DNA of 53,042 nt from Sphingomonas echinoides. Its GTDB lineage: Bacteria > Pseudomonadota > Alphaproteobacteria > Sphingomonadales > Sphingomonadaceae. The stretch is taken from positions 1 through 53,042 of the forward strand of contig NZ_JAPYKK010000032.1 of NCBI RefSeq assembly GCF_029623395.1. Reading direction: 5' to 3'. Under the pieces are notes generated by a model. The model made no database searches. It worked only from the letters and a program-made list of their open reading frames with translations, and was not told where the DNA came from. This document shows positions 46,252-53,042 of this stretch, piece by piece. The translations under genes were made by a program, and so were the position numbers. Numbering within the stretch: position 1 is the first letter of the stretch; each line of letters begins with the position of its first letter.

Positions 46252-48177
46252 TCACGGTCGTTCGAAAACGAGGGCGGCGCCCCCGTTCGCCGCTATCGGA
46301 ACGCCCAGCTGAGTCCCGGCGCGGACCTTCCCGGTCCGATCGTCGAGCGCGCTGGGGGGCTTGCCATCAATCCACGCACGAACCTTCCAGCGTCCGTTCT
46401 TGAGAAAATTGAGCGGGAGGGAAACGGTCCGCGCCGTGCTGTCGGTAATGGCCCCGACGTACCAGCGTTCCCCGTTGCGGCGCGCGACGGCGATCCATTC
46501 GCCCATGGCTCCCGCAATCCCATGCGTCTCGTCCCAGGTCGTCGGGACTTGCTGAATGAAGGCCACGCCCGGCGCCCAGCGTCCATCCGCACTGCGGTAT
46601 GCGACAGGCGCGTCGGCCAAACTGGTCAGCGGGCTGGGATAGAGTACAAACAGCGCGAGCTGATGCGCCCGCGTCGTCGTCACTTCCGGAGCGGGCGCCT
46701 TTGGCGAGAACGCGGCGGGTGTCACGTTGCGGAACCCGCCCGGCGTATAGTCCATCGGTCCGATCGTCGCGCGGGTGTAGGCGGCGCGGACGTCGTAGCC
46801 CGCCGTGACCTTCCGGCTCCAGCGGTTGTACTCGTTGCCCATCGCCCCTTCCTGCGTGAGGAAATTAGGATAGGTCGTCTCCAGTCCGCGCGGGACGAAC
46901 GCAGCGTGCATGTTGACGAGGATGCGGTGCCGGGCGGCGGTGGCGAGCAGTCGGTGATAGAACCCGACAACGGCCTGATCCTGCCGGTAGATGAAGTCGA
47001 CCTTCATCCCCGCAACGCCCCAGCCCTGCCAGCACGCGAGCACGGCATCCATCCGCCCGTCGAGCGACGTCCAGTCGGTCCACAACCAGATGCGCACGCC
47101 GCGCCGACGGGCATATTCGACCAGTTCGGGTACGTTGATGCCCTCGGCCGGCGTCAGGACGTCGGCCGGCTGACCAGGTCCGGACGGCTTCGACGCCCAC
47201 CCCTGGTCAATGACGTAATAGCGAAGCCGCATGCGACCGGCAAAATCGATATAGCGTCGGTACGTCGCCATGTTGTGGCCCGCATTGGGCACATCCGGCG
47301 CAAGGAGACCCGACCACCACCCCCATGCGGCCTTGCCAGGTATTATCCAGGTAGTGTCAGCGATCCGGGACGGCGCAGCGAGACGCTGCACCATACGGTT
47401 CTCGACCAATCGCTCGGGCCGGTCGGCGATCATCACGATGCGCCACGGCGTCGTGATCTTTTCCCCGGCAGGCAAGACGACGGCGAGCCGATCGTCGTCG
47501 GGCCGCGGTGTCAGGCGGACCGAGACAGCGTTGCCAGAGACCGTTCCCGTCAGATAGGCCGCCGCGTAATTCTCGATGTTGCTCTCGGTGAGTGCGTAGG
47601 TTTCCCCCTCTCGCCCGGTGGCACAGGTCAGCGGGAGGTCGTACAGATCGTCATGCTTGAGCGTGCGGAGGCGCACGGGCTTGTAGTCGCCCTCGTGGCT
47701 GTTAAAGAACTTCTCATGCCGAACGCCCAGACAGGCATCGTTGCGGGCGGTGACAAAGCGGGTCGACTCCCCTGTCACACGCCAAACGCCCTCGGACGGA
47801 TGTCCGGGGACGATCACCCTGAACGCGGCCCCGTCATCGCACGCTGCTGTTTCCAGAATGACAGCGCGGCCGCGCGGGCCCTTCTCGCGCGCGCTGATCC
47901 GCTCGCCGGGGCAGCCGAGTGCCGCGATCAAACGGGTCCGTCCTGTCTCGACCAGCGCCCCGAAAGGGTGATCCGCCAGCAGGATACCGGCCGGCGAAGG
48001 ATCGATCAGGGATTTGCCGCGATGCCTGATCGAAACCTCGAACGCACCATTCGGCGCGATCCCGGCGGCGATCCCAATGGTTCCGTCAGGCGACACATCC
48101 GGTTTTGCCACGTCGAATTTCGTACAGCCGCCGACGGCCATGGCCAGCGCCATGCCAAGCACACCTTTGAAAAACAT
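46252..48177 (-). CDS. GH97-family glycosidase lipoprotein
   Basis: The 641-residue protein opens with a lipoprotein signal whose lipobox is AVGGC (Cys17 or so). An N-terminal beta-sandwich (with DLPLTCATGREGETYALTES), a TIM barrel and a C-terminal beta domain follow. ERLVENRMVQRLAAPSRI and YVIDQGWASKP match GH97. MKVDFIYRQDQ provides an Asp where retaining members keep the nucleophile, and FLTQEGAMGNEY holds a likely acid/base Glu. This favours an alpha-galactosidase-like retaining enzyme over the inverting alpha-glucosidases. ATG 48177 starts the lipoprotein signal; the frame upstream looks non-coding. Confidence 0.87.
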   Translation of the reverse strand: MFFKGVLGMALAMAVGGCTKFDVAKPDVSPDGTIGIAAGIAPNGAFEVSIRHRGKSLIDPSPAGILLADHPFGALVETGRTRLIAALGCPGERISAREKGPRGRAVILETAACDDGAAFRVIVPGHPSEGVWRVTGESTRFVTARNDACLGVRHEKFFNSHEGDYKPVRLRTLKHDDLYDLPLTCATGREGETYALTESNIENYAAAYLTGTVSGNAVSVRLTPRPDDDRLAVVLPAGEKITTPWRIVMIADRPERLVENRMVQRLAAPSRIADTTWIIPGKAAWGWWSGLLAPDVPNAGHNMATYRRYIDFAGRMRLRYYVIDQGWASKPSGPGQPADVLTPAEGINVPELVEYARRRGVRIWLWTDWTSLDGRMDAVLACWQGWGVAGMKVDFIYRQDQAVVGFYHRLLATAARHRILVNMHAAFVPRGLETTYPNFLTQEGAMGNEYNRWSRKVTAGYDVRAAYTRATIGPMDYTPGGFRNVTPAAFSPKAPAPEVTTTRAHQLALFVLYPSPLTSLADAPVAYRSADGRWAPGVAFIQQVPTTWDETHGIAGAMGEWIAVARRNGERWYVGAITDSTARTVSLPLNFLKNGRWKVRAWIDGKPPSALDDRTGKVRAGTQLGVPIAANGGAALVFERP

Positions 48178-48732
48178 GGGGGCGTACTCCGCGCGAACAG
48201 TAATTTGCTCTCCATGTCGGATTGTCACCCGAGCCGCCAGCCATCCTACGAATAGATGGCCGAACGGCATTCGACCATGCGGGACAACGAAGCGCGATGA
48301 CCCCGGAATCACGCTGTCAGGCTCAAGCCGTCGGCCAGAGCAAAGTCGAAACGAGGTTGCGGCGTCCAAAGCGTTTATGAGCTACCGTTGGTGCCCCGAG
48401 TCATCCTAGCCGACGGAATGAAGGCGCCGCCCCCCCCCCAGTCGAGTGGGCGGCTTTCGCCATGGTGCCGAGGCCCTTGCCGCCCGCCGTAACGACGATC
48501 GGGGCACCGAACCCGCGAAAAGGATGTCATAACGACATTCGAGGAGCGGGCCGGTACACCGACACGCTGTCAAGGTCCGAGTCCCTTTAATCGGAACGAC
48601 GTGGGAAGTGGGGTGTCGATCCCCGGTCCAACCTACGGTTGTCCAAGGCCCCACAGAACTGCCCCGCGAACCTGCCCCACAGACTATCAACCCAGCCTGC
48701 TAAAAAATCGCATTTAATCGATATATTGGAAC
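48178..48732. other. Gene-poor region between GH97 and tRNA-Gln
   Basis: No convincing gene was found in these 555 bp. Open frames present have atypical composition and no recognisable family. It holds a run of ten C (48430-48439), a three-unit 13-bp tandem repeat (48648-48686) and an AT-rich stretch (about 48700-48728) just beyond the tRNA 3' end. The GH97 promoter should lie at 48180-48300 on the minus strand, but no clear box was seen. Confidence 0.5.
48648..48686. repeat. Three tandem 13-bp GCCCC-start units
   Basis: The units GCCCCACAGAACT, GCCCCGCGAACCT and GCCCCACAGACTA follow one another without gaps. They lie 46 bases past the tRNA-Gln 3' end. Function is unknown; the similarity may be by chance. 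Confidence 0.4.
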
Positions 48733-48807
48733 TGGCTGGGGCGGCAGGGTTCGAACCTGCGAATGGCGGCATCAAAAGCCGCTGCCTTACCACTTGGCGA
48801 CGCCCCA
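48733..48807 (-). tRNA. tRNA-Gln (anticodon UUG)
   Basis: The minus strand folds as a full cloverleaf of 75 nt with encoded CCA. The acceptor is TGGGGCG/CGCCCCA, the anticodon stem GCGGC/GCCGC encloses TTTTGAT with anticodon TTG, and the T-arm is GCAGG-TTCGAAC-CCTGC. It is transcribed in the same direction as ilvE upstream of it. Confidence 0.96.
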
Positions 48808-48871
48808 ATCCGGGAGCGCAGGCCTTTAAGCTGCGCGTGCCCCGATGCAAACCGAAAAAATGCGGATCGCG

Positions 48872-50023
48872 TCAGATAACGCGTTCGAGCCACCCGTGCG
48901 GGTCGGGCGCGACGCCGCGTTGCAGGTCGATCAGCGCCTGGCGCAACCGGCTCGTCGTCTCGCCAGCGCCCCCGTCCGCGATGTCGAATGCGCCATCGAC
49001 CATCTTCATCGTGCCGATCGGCGTGACCACCGCCGCGGTCCCACACGCGAACGCCTCGCGCAGCCGGCCGCTCGCAGCGTCCGCGCGGCACTGGTCGATC
49101 GCATAGGGTTCCTCCCGCACCGTCAGCCCCATGTCGCGTGCCAGCGTGATCAGCGAGTCGCGGGTGATGCCCGGCAGGATCGTACCGGTCAGCGGCGGCG
49201 TCTGCAGCGTGCCGTCGTCGAACACGAAGAAGATGTTCATGCCGCCCAGTTCCTCGATCCAGCGGCGCTCGACCGCGTCGAGGAACAGCACCTGGTCACA
49301 CCCCTGTCGGGTCGCCTCGGCCTGCGCGATCAGGCTGGCGGCGTAATTGCCGCCGCACTTCGCCGCGCCGGTGCCCCCCGGCGCGGCGCGCGTGTAATCC
49401 TGCGACACCCAAAGAGTCACCGCCGGAGCGCCGCCCTTGAAATAGGCGCCGACCGACGAGGCGATGACTGCGTAGAGATATTCGGCGGAGGGTTTGACCC
49501 CGAGGAACACCTCGCTCGCGATCATGAACGGGCGGAGGTACAGCGCACCGCCGTCGATGTCCGGGATCCAATCGGCTTCCTGGCGAACGATCGCGCGGAC
49601 CGATTCGACGAAGAGCTCTTCCGGCAGCGGCACCATCGCCATGCGTTCGGCCGAAGACCGGAATCGCGCGGCATTGGCGGTCGGGCGAAACAGCGCGGCG
49701 CCGCCGTCGGGCAGCCGATACGCCTTCATCCCCTCGAAAATCTCCTGCGCGTAATGCAGCACAGCGGAGGCGCTATCCATCGTGAACGGCGCCCGCGCGA
49801 CGATCTTGGCGTCATGCCACCCCGCCGCCTCGCTGTAGCGGATCGTCACCATGTGATCGGTGAAGACCCGGCCGAAGCCGGGATTGACGAGCTGCGCCGC
49901 ACGCTCGTTCGCCGCGATCGGATTCGCATTCGGTTCGAACGCGAACGTCGGCGAAGAGTGCACCGCGCCGCCATCCGACGGATCGGCAAGCGGAGCGTTG
50001 GCGAGCGAGGCGGTGTGCGACAT
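48872..50023 (-). CDS. ilvE: Branched-chain amino acid aminotransferase
   Basis: The 383-residue fold-IV PLP enzyme transfers amino groups between glutamate and the keto acids of Val, Leu and Ile. LHYAQEIFEGMKAYR, ALYLRPFMIASEVFLGVKPS, GAAKCGGNYAASL with the PLP lysine, and EELGGMNIFFVF match the long bacterial/mitochondrial BCAT type. ATG 50023 (MSHTASLANAP) is chosen over a 20-codon extension. It is divergent from a PetP-like MarR gene, with a tandem TTGCGACA repeat between them. tRNA-Gln follows downstream after 64 bp. Confidence 0.94.
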   Translation of the reverse strand: MSHTASLANAPLADPSDGGAVHSSPTFAFEPNANPIAANERAAQLVNPGFGRVFTDHMVTIRYSEAAGWHDAKIVARAPFTMDSASAVLHYAQEIFEGMKAYRLPDGGAALFRPTANAARFRSSAERMAMVPLPEELFVESVRAIVRQEADWIPDIDGGALYLRPFMIASEVFLGVKPSAEYLYAVIASSVGAYFKGGAPAVTLWVSQDYTRAAPGGTGAAKCGGNYAASLIAQAEATRQGCDQVLFLDAVERRWIEELGGMNIFFVFDDGTLQTPPLTGTILPGITRDSLITLARDMGLTVREEPYAIDQCRADAASGRLREAFACGTAAVVTPIGTMKMVDGAFDIADGGAGETTSRLRQALIDLQRGVAPDPHGWLERVI

Positions 50024-50030
50024 GGTATCC

Positions 50031-50050
50031 TTGCGACATATTGCGACAAT
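50031..50050. promoter_or_regulatory. Tandem TTGCGACA repeat between ilvE and the MarR gene
   Basis: TTGCGACATA is followed at once by TTGCGACAAT, two units in phase at 10 bp, starting 8 bases upstream of the ilvE ATG. One helical turn of spacing suggests a protein-binding site that could block ilvE translation-start or promoter-proximal transcription. Confidence 0.4.
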
Positions 50051-50095
50051 TTGGGGGTTGAAGGGGTGTACGGGACACGTCAAACGCGGTCAACA

Positions 50096-50584
50096 ATGGC
50101 AACCGCAATCGCCTCTGCTTCGCCGCTCTTCCTCCGCGAGAATGAAATTCGTCGCGGGATGGAATTGCTCTACTTCGCCCAAAGTACGCTCGCGCGCACG
50201 ACGGAAGCGCGTCTGGCCGAAATGGGCCTGGGCCGCGCGCATCATCGCGCAATGTACTTTATCGCGCGGCACCCGGATCTTACGGTCAGTGCCCTGCTGA
50301 GCTTGCTGGGAATCACCAAGCAATCGCTCGGCCGCGTACTCAACGAACTGGTCGACCGCGAGCTGGTCGAAACGCGCGTGGGCGAACGCGACCGCCGTCA
50401 GCGCCTGCTGCGATTGTCCGACACGGGGACGGCGTTCGAACGGGAGCTGTTCCAGATGCTGCGCGAGCACTGGTCGCGAGCGTATGCGCGCGCAGGGCAA
50501 AATGCGGTGACGGGCTTCTGGTCGGTGCTCGAAGGCATGATCGACGACGAGGGTCTCACTCGCCTGTCGGGACCGCACGAATAG
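50096..50584 (+). CDS. MarR-family (PetP-like) transcriptional regulator
   Basis: The 162-residue protein is a winged-helix regulator. The segment GLGRAHHRAMYFIARHPDLT and LLGITKQSLGRVLNELVDRELV, with GERDRRQRLLRLSDTG as wing, closely fit alphaproteobacterial PetP. In other Alphaproteobacteria petP lies near ilvE and an OmpR-type gene. Here the response-regulator partner is absent downstream; proC follows on the opposite strand. The ligand is unknown. ATG 50096 is chosen; the frame upstream runs through ilvE antisense and is not coding. Confidence 0.87.
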   Translation: MATAIASASPLFLRENEIRRGMELLYFAQSTLARTTEARLAEMGLGRAHHRAMYFIARHPDLTVSALLSLLGITKQSLGRVLNELVDRELVETRVGERDRRQRLLRLSDTGTAFERELFQMLREHWSRAYARAGQNAVTGFWSVLEGMIDDEGLTRLSGPHE

Positions 50585-50594
50585 CGCCACGCGG

Positions 50595-51404
50595 TCAGGT
50601 GCGGGCGGTCGCGGCCATTTCCGCATTGCGCCGCGTCGCCGCGTCGATCGTCCGGGTCAGCAATAGCGTTAGCGCATCATCGGCATCGAGCACGTCGAGC
50701 CCTTTACGAGTCGATCCCCCAGGGCTCGCCACCTGCTCCGCGAGCGCCCCCGGCGCGACCTCCGCCGCGGCGGCGAGAAGCCCCGCCCCTTCGACGGTCG
50801 CAAGCGCGAGCCGTTCCGCCTGATCGCGGTCGAGCCCCTGCGCGACCCCTGCGAGCGTCAGCGATTCAATGAAACGGTAGAGAAACGCCGGCCCGCTCCC
50901 GGCCAACGCCGTCACCGCATCGAACTGGGCGGGCGCGACCCACTCGACCAGGCCGAGCGGCTGCATCAGCTGCTCGACCAGCGTCTTTGCTGTCGCAGAT
51001 GCGCTGGCGCTGTCGAGCGCGACGACGCCCTTGCCGATCGCGACGGGAAGATTGGGCATCGCCCGCACGATCGCCGCAACGTCGAACCGCGCGGACAAAG
51101 CGGCTTCCTCGACCCCCGCAAGGATCGAAACGAGCATCCCCGCCCCCGTCAATCGCGACGCGAACCGCGCGGCGATGGCGTCGAGTTGCTGGGGCTTCAT
51201 CGCGAGGATGACGATATCGGGCAACGGCCCGTCGGGCAGATCACGCGCCTGCCGCACCCCATCGGGAAGGCTTCGGTCCGCGCGGTTGACGACATCGACG
51301 TCGCCACCCGCCACCACACCGCTCGCGATCCAGCGGCGCAGCATCCCGCCGCCCATATTGCCGCATCCGATCATCCAGATCCGGCACCCGCGCAAATCCG
51401 TCAC
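50595..51404 (-). CDS. proC: Pyrroline-5-carboxylate reductase
   Basis: The 269-residue enzyme reduces pyrroline-5-carboxylate to proline with NAD(P)H. The N-terminal Rossmann motif WMIGCGNMGGGML and the C-terminal signature TALAGSGPAFLYRFIESL through EQVASPGGSTRKGLDVL are clear. The start is GTG 51404, 4 bp after the YbjN stop, so the genes form an operon. An internal ATG ten codons in would remove part of the Rossmann strand and is less likely. Confidence 0.95.
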   Translation of the reverse strand: MTDLRGCRIWMIGCGNMGGGMLRRWIASGVVAGGDVDVVNRADRSLPDGVRQARDLPDGPLPDIVILAMKPQQLDAIAARFASRLTGAGMLVSILAGVEEAALSARFDVAAIVRAMPNLPVAIGKGVVALDSASASATAKTLVEQLMQPLGLVEWVAPAQFDAVTALAGSGPAFLYRFIESLTLAGVAQGLDRDQAERLALATVEGAGLLAAAAEVAPGALAEQVASPGGSTRKGLDVLDADDALTLLLTRTIDAATRRNAEMAATART

Positions 51405-51408
51405 GCGC

Positions 51409-51912
51409 TCAGGCTTCGCCCTGGGTTTCGGTCATGGCGGCAGCCAGTGCTTCCTTGGGGGTCTTGCCACCCCACAGGATGAACTGGAACACCGGATAGA
51501 AGCGCTCGCACTCGTCGATCGCGCTTTCCACCATCAACTCCGCAGACCCAAGCGACAAGGTCCCGCCGTCGCCATCGATCATCGCGGCATGGCGGTACAG
51601 CAAGATCCCGCTCGACGACCACAATTCGAAATGGCCGACCCACAACTGCTCGTTGATCAGCCCGATCGCCTCGTACATCGCGGCGCGTTTGTCATCCGCG
51701 ACTTTGATGTCGGGGAAAGCGAGAAACTGGATGACTCCGTCCTCGTCCCGCCACAGCGCGCGCAATTCATATTGCGCCCAGCTGCCCTTGACCTTGGCAA
51801 TGACCTCATCGTCCTGCCGCTCGTAATCCCACCCGTGCGCCGCGAAATAGCTCTCGAGCATATCGATCGGTGCCGCGTCGTCGCGGTCGAAATCGGCTTC
51901 GTCCAATATCAT
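51409..51912 (-). CDS. YbjN domain-containing protein
   Basis: The 167-residue protein matches the YbjN family, with DMLESYFAAHGWDYERQDDEVIAKVKG at the start in two pieces and VESAIDECERFYPVFQFILWGG near the end. YbjN-like proteins have a fold like type III secretion chaperones and are linked to stress and motility in enterobacteria, but the molecular role is unclear. The proC overlap region (4 bp gap) and preserved order YbjN-proC are common in sphingomonads as I recall. ATG 51912 (MILDEADFDRDD) is preferred. Confidence 0.85.
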   Translation of the reverse strand: MILDEADFDRDDAAPIDMLESYFAAHGWDYERQDDEVIAKVKGSWAQYELRALWRDEDGVIQFLAFPDIKVADDKRAAMYEAIGLINEQLWVGHFELWSSSGILLYRHAAMIDGDGGTLSLGSAELMVESAIDECERFYPVFQFILWGGKTPKEALAAAMTETQGEA

Positions 51913-52017
51913 TCCGAGCCCTCCGTCCACGCTACGACCAAAAGCGTGGCCGCTGGGACGCGGCGACACAAGCGATAGGTGCGAATGCCCGGAGAATTTC
52001 CTGTGGATAAGATGAGG

Positions 52018-52296
52018 TCAGACTCCGCTTGCCGGCGCAGCCGGAGGGGCGCCTGCCGCCTTGGCTTCCAGCGCATCAAGCCTTGCACGCAGCGCATCGG
52101 CCTCGTCCCGTGCTGCGGTCGCCATCGCTTTCACGACTTCGAACTCGTCGCGCGACACGAAGTCGAGCCCGCCGATCCACTCGCGTGCCCGCGCACGCGC
52201 GCCAGCCTCGGCTTCCCGGCCAACGCCCGCCAGCGTACCCGCCGCGCCGTTGACGAATTTTGCGAAATCATCGAAGATTTTGTTGTCGGCTTGCAT
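52018..52296 (-). CDS. ubiK: UbiK-family ubiquinone biosynthesis accessory factor
   Basis: The 92-residue protein begins MQADNKIFDDFAKFVNGAAG and has a C-terminal coiled coil (FEVVKAMATAARDEADALRARLDALEAKA), the pattern of the YqiC/UbiK (BMFP) family. UbiK helps assemble ubiquinone-making enzymes and binds membranes. ATG 52296 is favoured; a TTG five codons earlier is possible. It ends in an Ala/Pro-rich tail. It lies 21 bp after tspO on the same strand. Confidence 0.85.
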   Translation of the reverse strand: MQADNKIFDDFAKFVNGAAGTLAGVGREAEAGARARAREWIGGLDFVSRDEFEVVKAMATAARDEADALRARLDALEAKAAGAPPAAPASGV

Positions 52297-52317
52297 CTGC
52301 GAAAAATCCAATCGAAC

Positions 52318-52890
52318 TCATGTAGCAAGAATTTGGGTGGTCGTCGAACCGGGTGCAAGGGTTTCCACCCCCGGGTTCAGCGCCAGAATCTCGTAATTGA
52401 GATACGCGGCGAACAGCAGCCAGGCAAGATAGGGCACCAGCAGCACCGCCGCGACCCCGCGAACCTGCGAAAACAGGATCGTCATCAACAACGTCACACC
52501 GAACATCAGCCCGACCAGCACGAGCGCGACCACGACTTGATGCAGGCCGAAAAACAGCGGCGACCAGGACAGGTTGAGAACGAGCTGCCCGAAGAACACG
52601 ATCAGCGCGGGCGTCCGCAACCGCGCCCCGCGCGCGTTCAGGATCAGCGCGAGCGCTACCCCGAGGATCGCGTACAGCAGCGACCAGGCGACCGGGAAAA
52701 CCCAGTCCGGCGGGTTGAACGCGGGCTTGACCAGCCCGGCGTACCAGACGTTGTTCTTGCCGAGCGGCGCGAGCTGCGCGGCACCGAATCCGAGCAACAG
52801 CATGCCCGGAACCGTCAACGCGATCCAGCGCAGCAGAGACACGCGCAATTGCCGTTTCGACACGATACTGCCCGCCATGTTCGTCGCCAT
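52318..52890 (-). CDS. tspO: TspO/MBR-family membrane protein
   Basis: The 190-residue protein has five predicted helices. WYAGLVKPAFNPPDWVFPVAWSLLYA in parts and FFGQLVLNLSWSPLFFGLHQ match TspO, and LLVPYLAWLLFAAYLNYEILALN is the signature fifth helix. TspO binds porphyrins and regulates stress or photosynthetic responses in Alphaproteobacteria. ATG 52890 has a GGAAGG-GAAAG region upstream; ATG 52878 is an alternative. It is upstream of ubiK in the same direction. Confidence 0.93.
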   Translation of the reverse strand: MATNMAGSIVSKRQLRVSLLRWIALTVPGMLLLGFGAAQLAPLGKNNVWYAGLVKPAFNPPDWVFPVAWSLLYAILGVALALILNARGARLRTPALIVFFGQLVLNLSWSPLFFGLHQVVVALVLVGLMFGVTLLMTILFSQVRGVAAVLLVPYLAWLLFAAYLNYEILALNPGVETLAPGSTTTQILAT

Positions 52891-52955
52891 CTCGCGCTTT
52901 CACCTTCCCACGCTGCGTTCATCCCGCGATCGGCGAGCCGACCCGGACGATCGCG

Positions 52956-53042
52956 CTATACGGTAACTCCCGGCGCCTCGGTGGGATTATTTGCCGCCTG
53001 ATCCGAAGGAGCGATGCGCTCTGCGCCGATCAGGAACTCGAC
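52956..53042 (-). CDS. C-terminal end of an unidentified gene (5' end outside window)
   Basis: The minus strand is open from the window edge to TAG (52956-52958), coding 28 residues that start VEFLIGAERIAPSDQ and end APGVTV. The hydrophobic-then-polar tail and correct spacing (65 bp) before tspO look like the end of a gene. No family can be assigned from so little. Confidence 0.4.
   Translation of the reverse strand, partial: VEFLIGAERIAPSDQAANNPTEAPGVTV

Noticed and set aside
48587..48850. Open frame of 87 codons across the tRNA-Gln gene
   Set aside because: Part of it reads through the tRNA and no family resemblance is seen.

Overview
This 53 kb window is a high-GC chromosomal segment that looks like a sphingomonad (Alphaproteobacteria, Sphingomonas or a close relative). 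Supporting signs are two large TonB-dependent receptors, a SapC / cupin-like / flavin halogenase gene set, an otsB-GH15-otsA trehalose operon, an alphaproteobacterial SOS box (GTTC-N7-GTTC) in front of lexA, a PetP-like MarR gene beside ilvE, and UbiK and YbjN housekeeping genes. No phage genes, transposases, rRNA or CRISPR arrays were seen. The only RNA gene found is tRNA-Gln(UUG).

Layout. 1-5.7 kb: C-terminus of the ribosome-rescue factor arfB, an interspersed repeat, an RluA-type pseudouridine synthase, a TonB-dependent receptor, moeA and SOS-autoregulated lexA. 5.7-11 kb: comEC (minus) divergent from gltX, then gltA with a translationally coupled small membrane protein. A long G-quadruplex-capable inverted repeat (10979-11091) closes this unit. 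11-20 kb: a CDF cation transporter and an APC permease (minus), a Bcr/CflA-type exporter, the coupled otsB-GH15-otsA operon and an FHS-type sugar transporter. 20-25 kb: SapC, a cupin-like protein and a tryptophan-halogenase-family enzyme in one overlapping operon, then an MHS-family symporter.

25-34 kb is mainly central metabolism and respiration. It holds an acetate CoA-transferase with a GNAT acetyltransferase, then the cydA-cydB-DUF2474-dgoA unit for a cyanide-insensitive-type bd oxidase. Diverging from cydA are hemA (5-aminolevulinate synthase) and psd. The 308 bp between cydA and hemA carries four copies of TGTATGG in two equally spaced inverted pairs, with a perfect hairpin between them. 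An Rrf2 regulator and a methyltransferase share a palindromic intergenic region. 34-41 kb: a DUF2332 protein, a chemoreceptor with a C-terminal xWxxF docking tail, a second TonB-dependent receptor and a PAS-GGDEF diguanylate cyclase.

41.5-46 kb is the most intriguing block. A membrane GGDEF-EAL protein overlaps a periplasmic type-1-copper-like protein. Divergent from them, across 110 bp, are a DUF3034 outer-membrane-like protein and a secreted group I truncated globin. This looks like a compact envelope redox or gas-sensing module feeding c-di-GMP. 46-53 kb: a GH97 lipoprotein glycosidase, a gene-poor stretch, tRNA-Gln, ilvE with a divergent PetP-like MarR gene, proC, YbjN, UbiK, TspO and the last codons of one further minus-strand gene.
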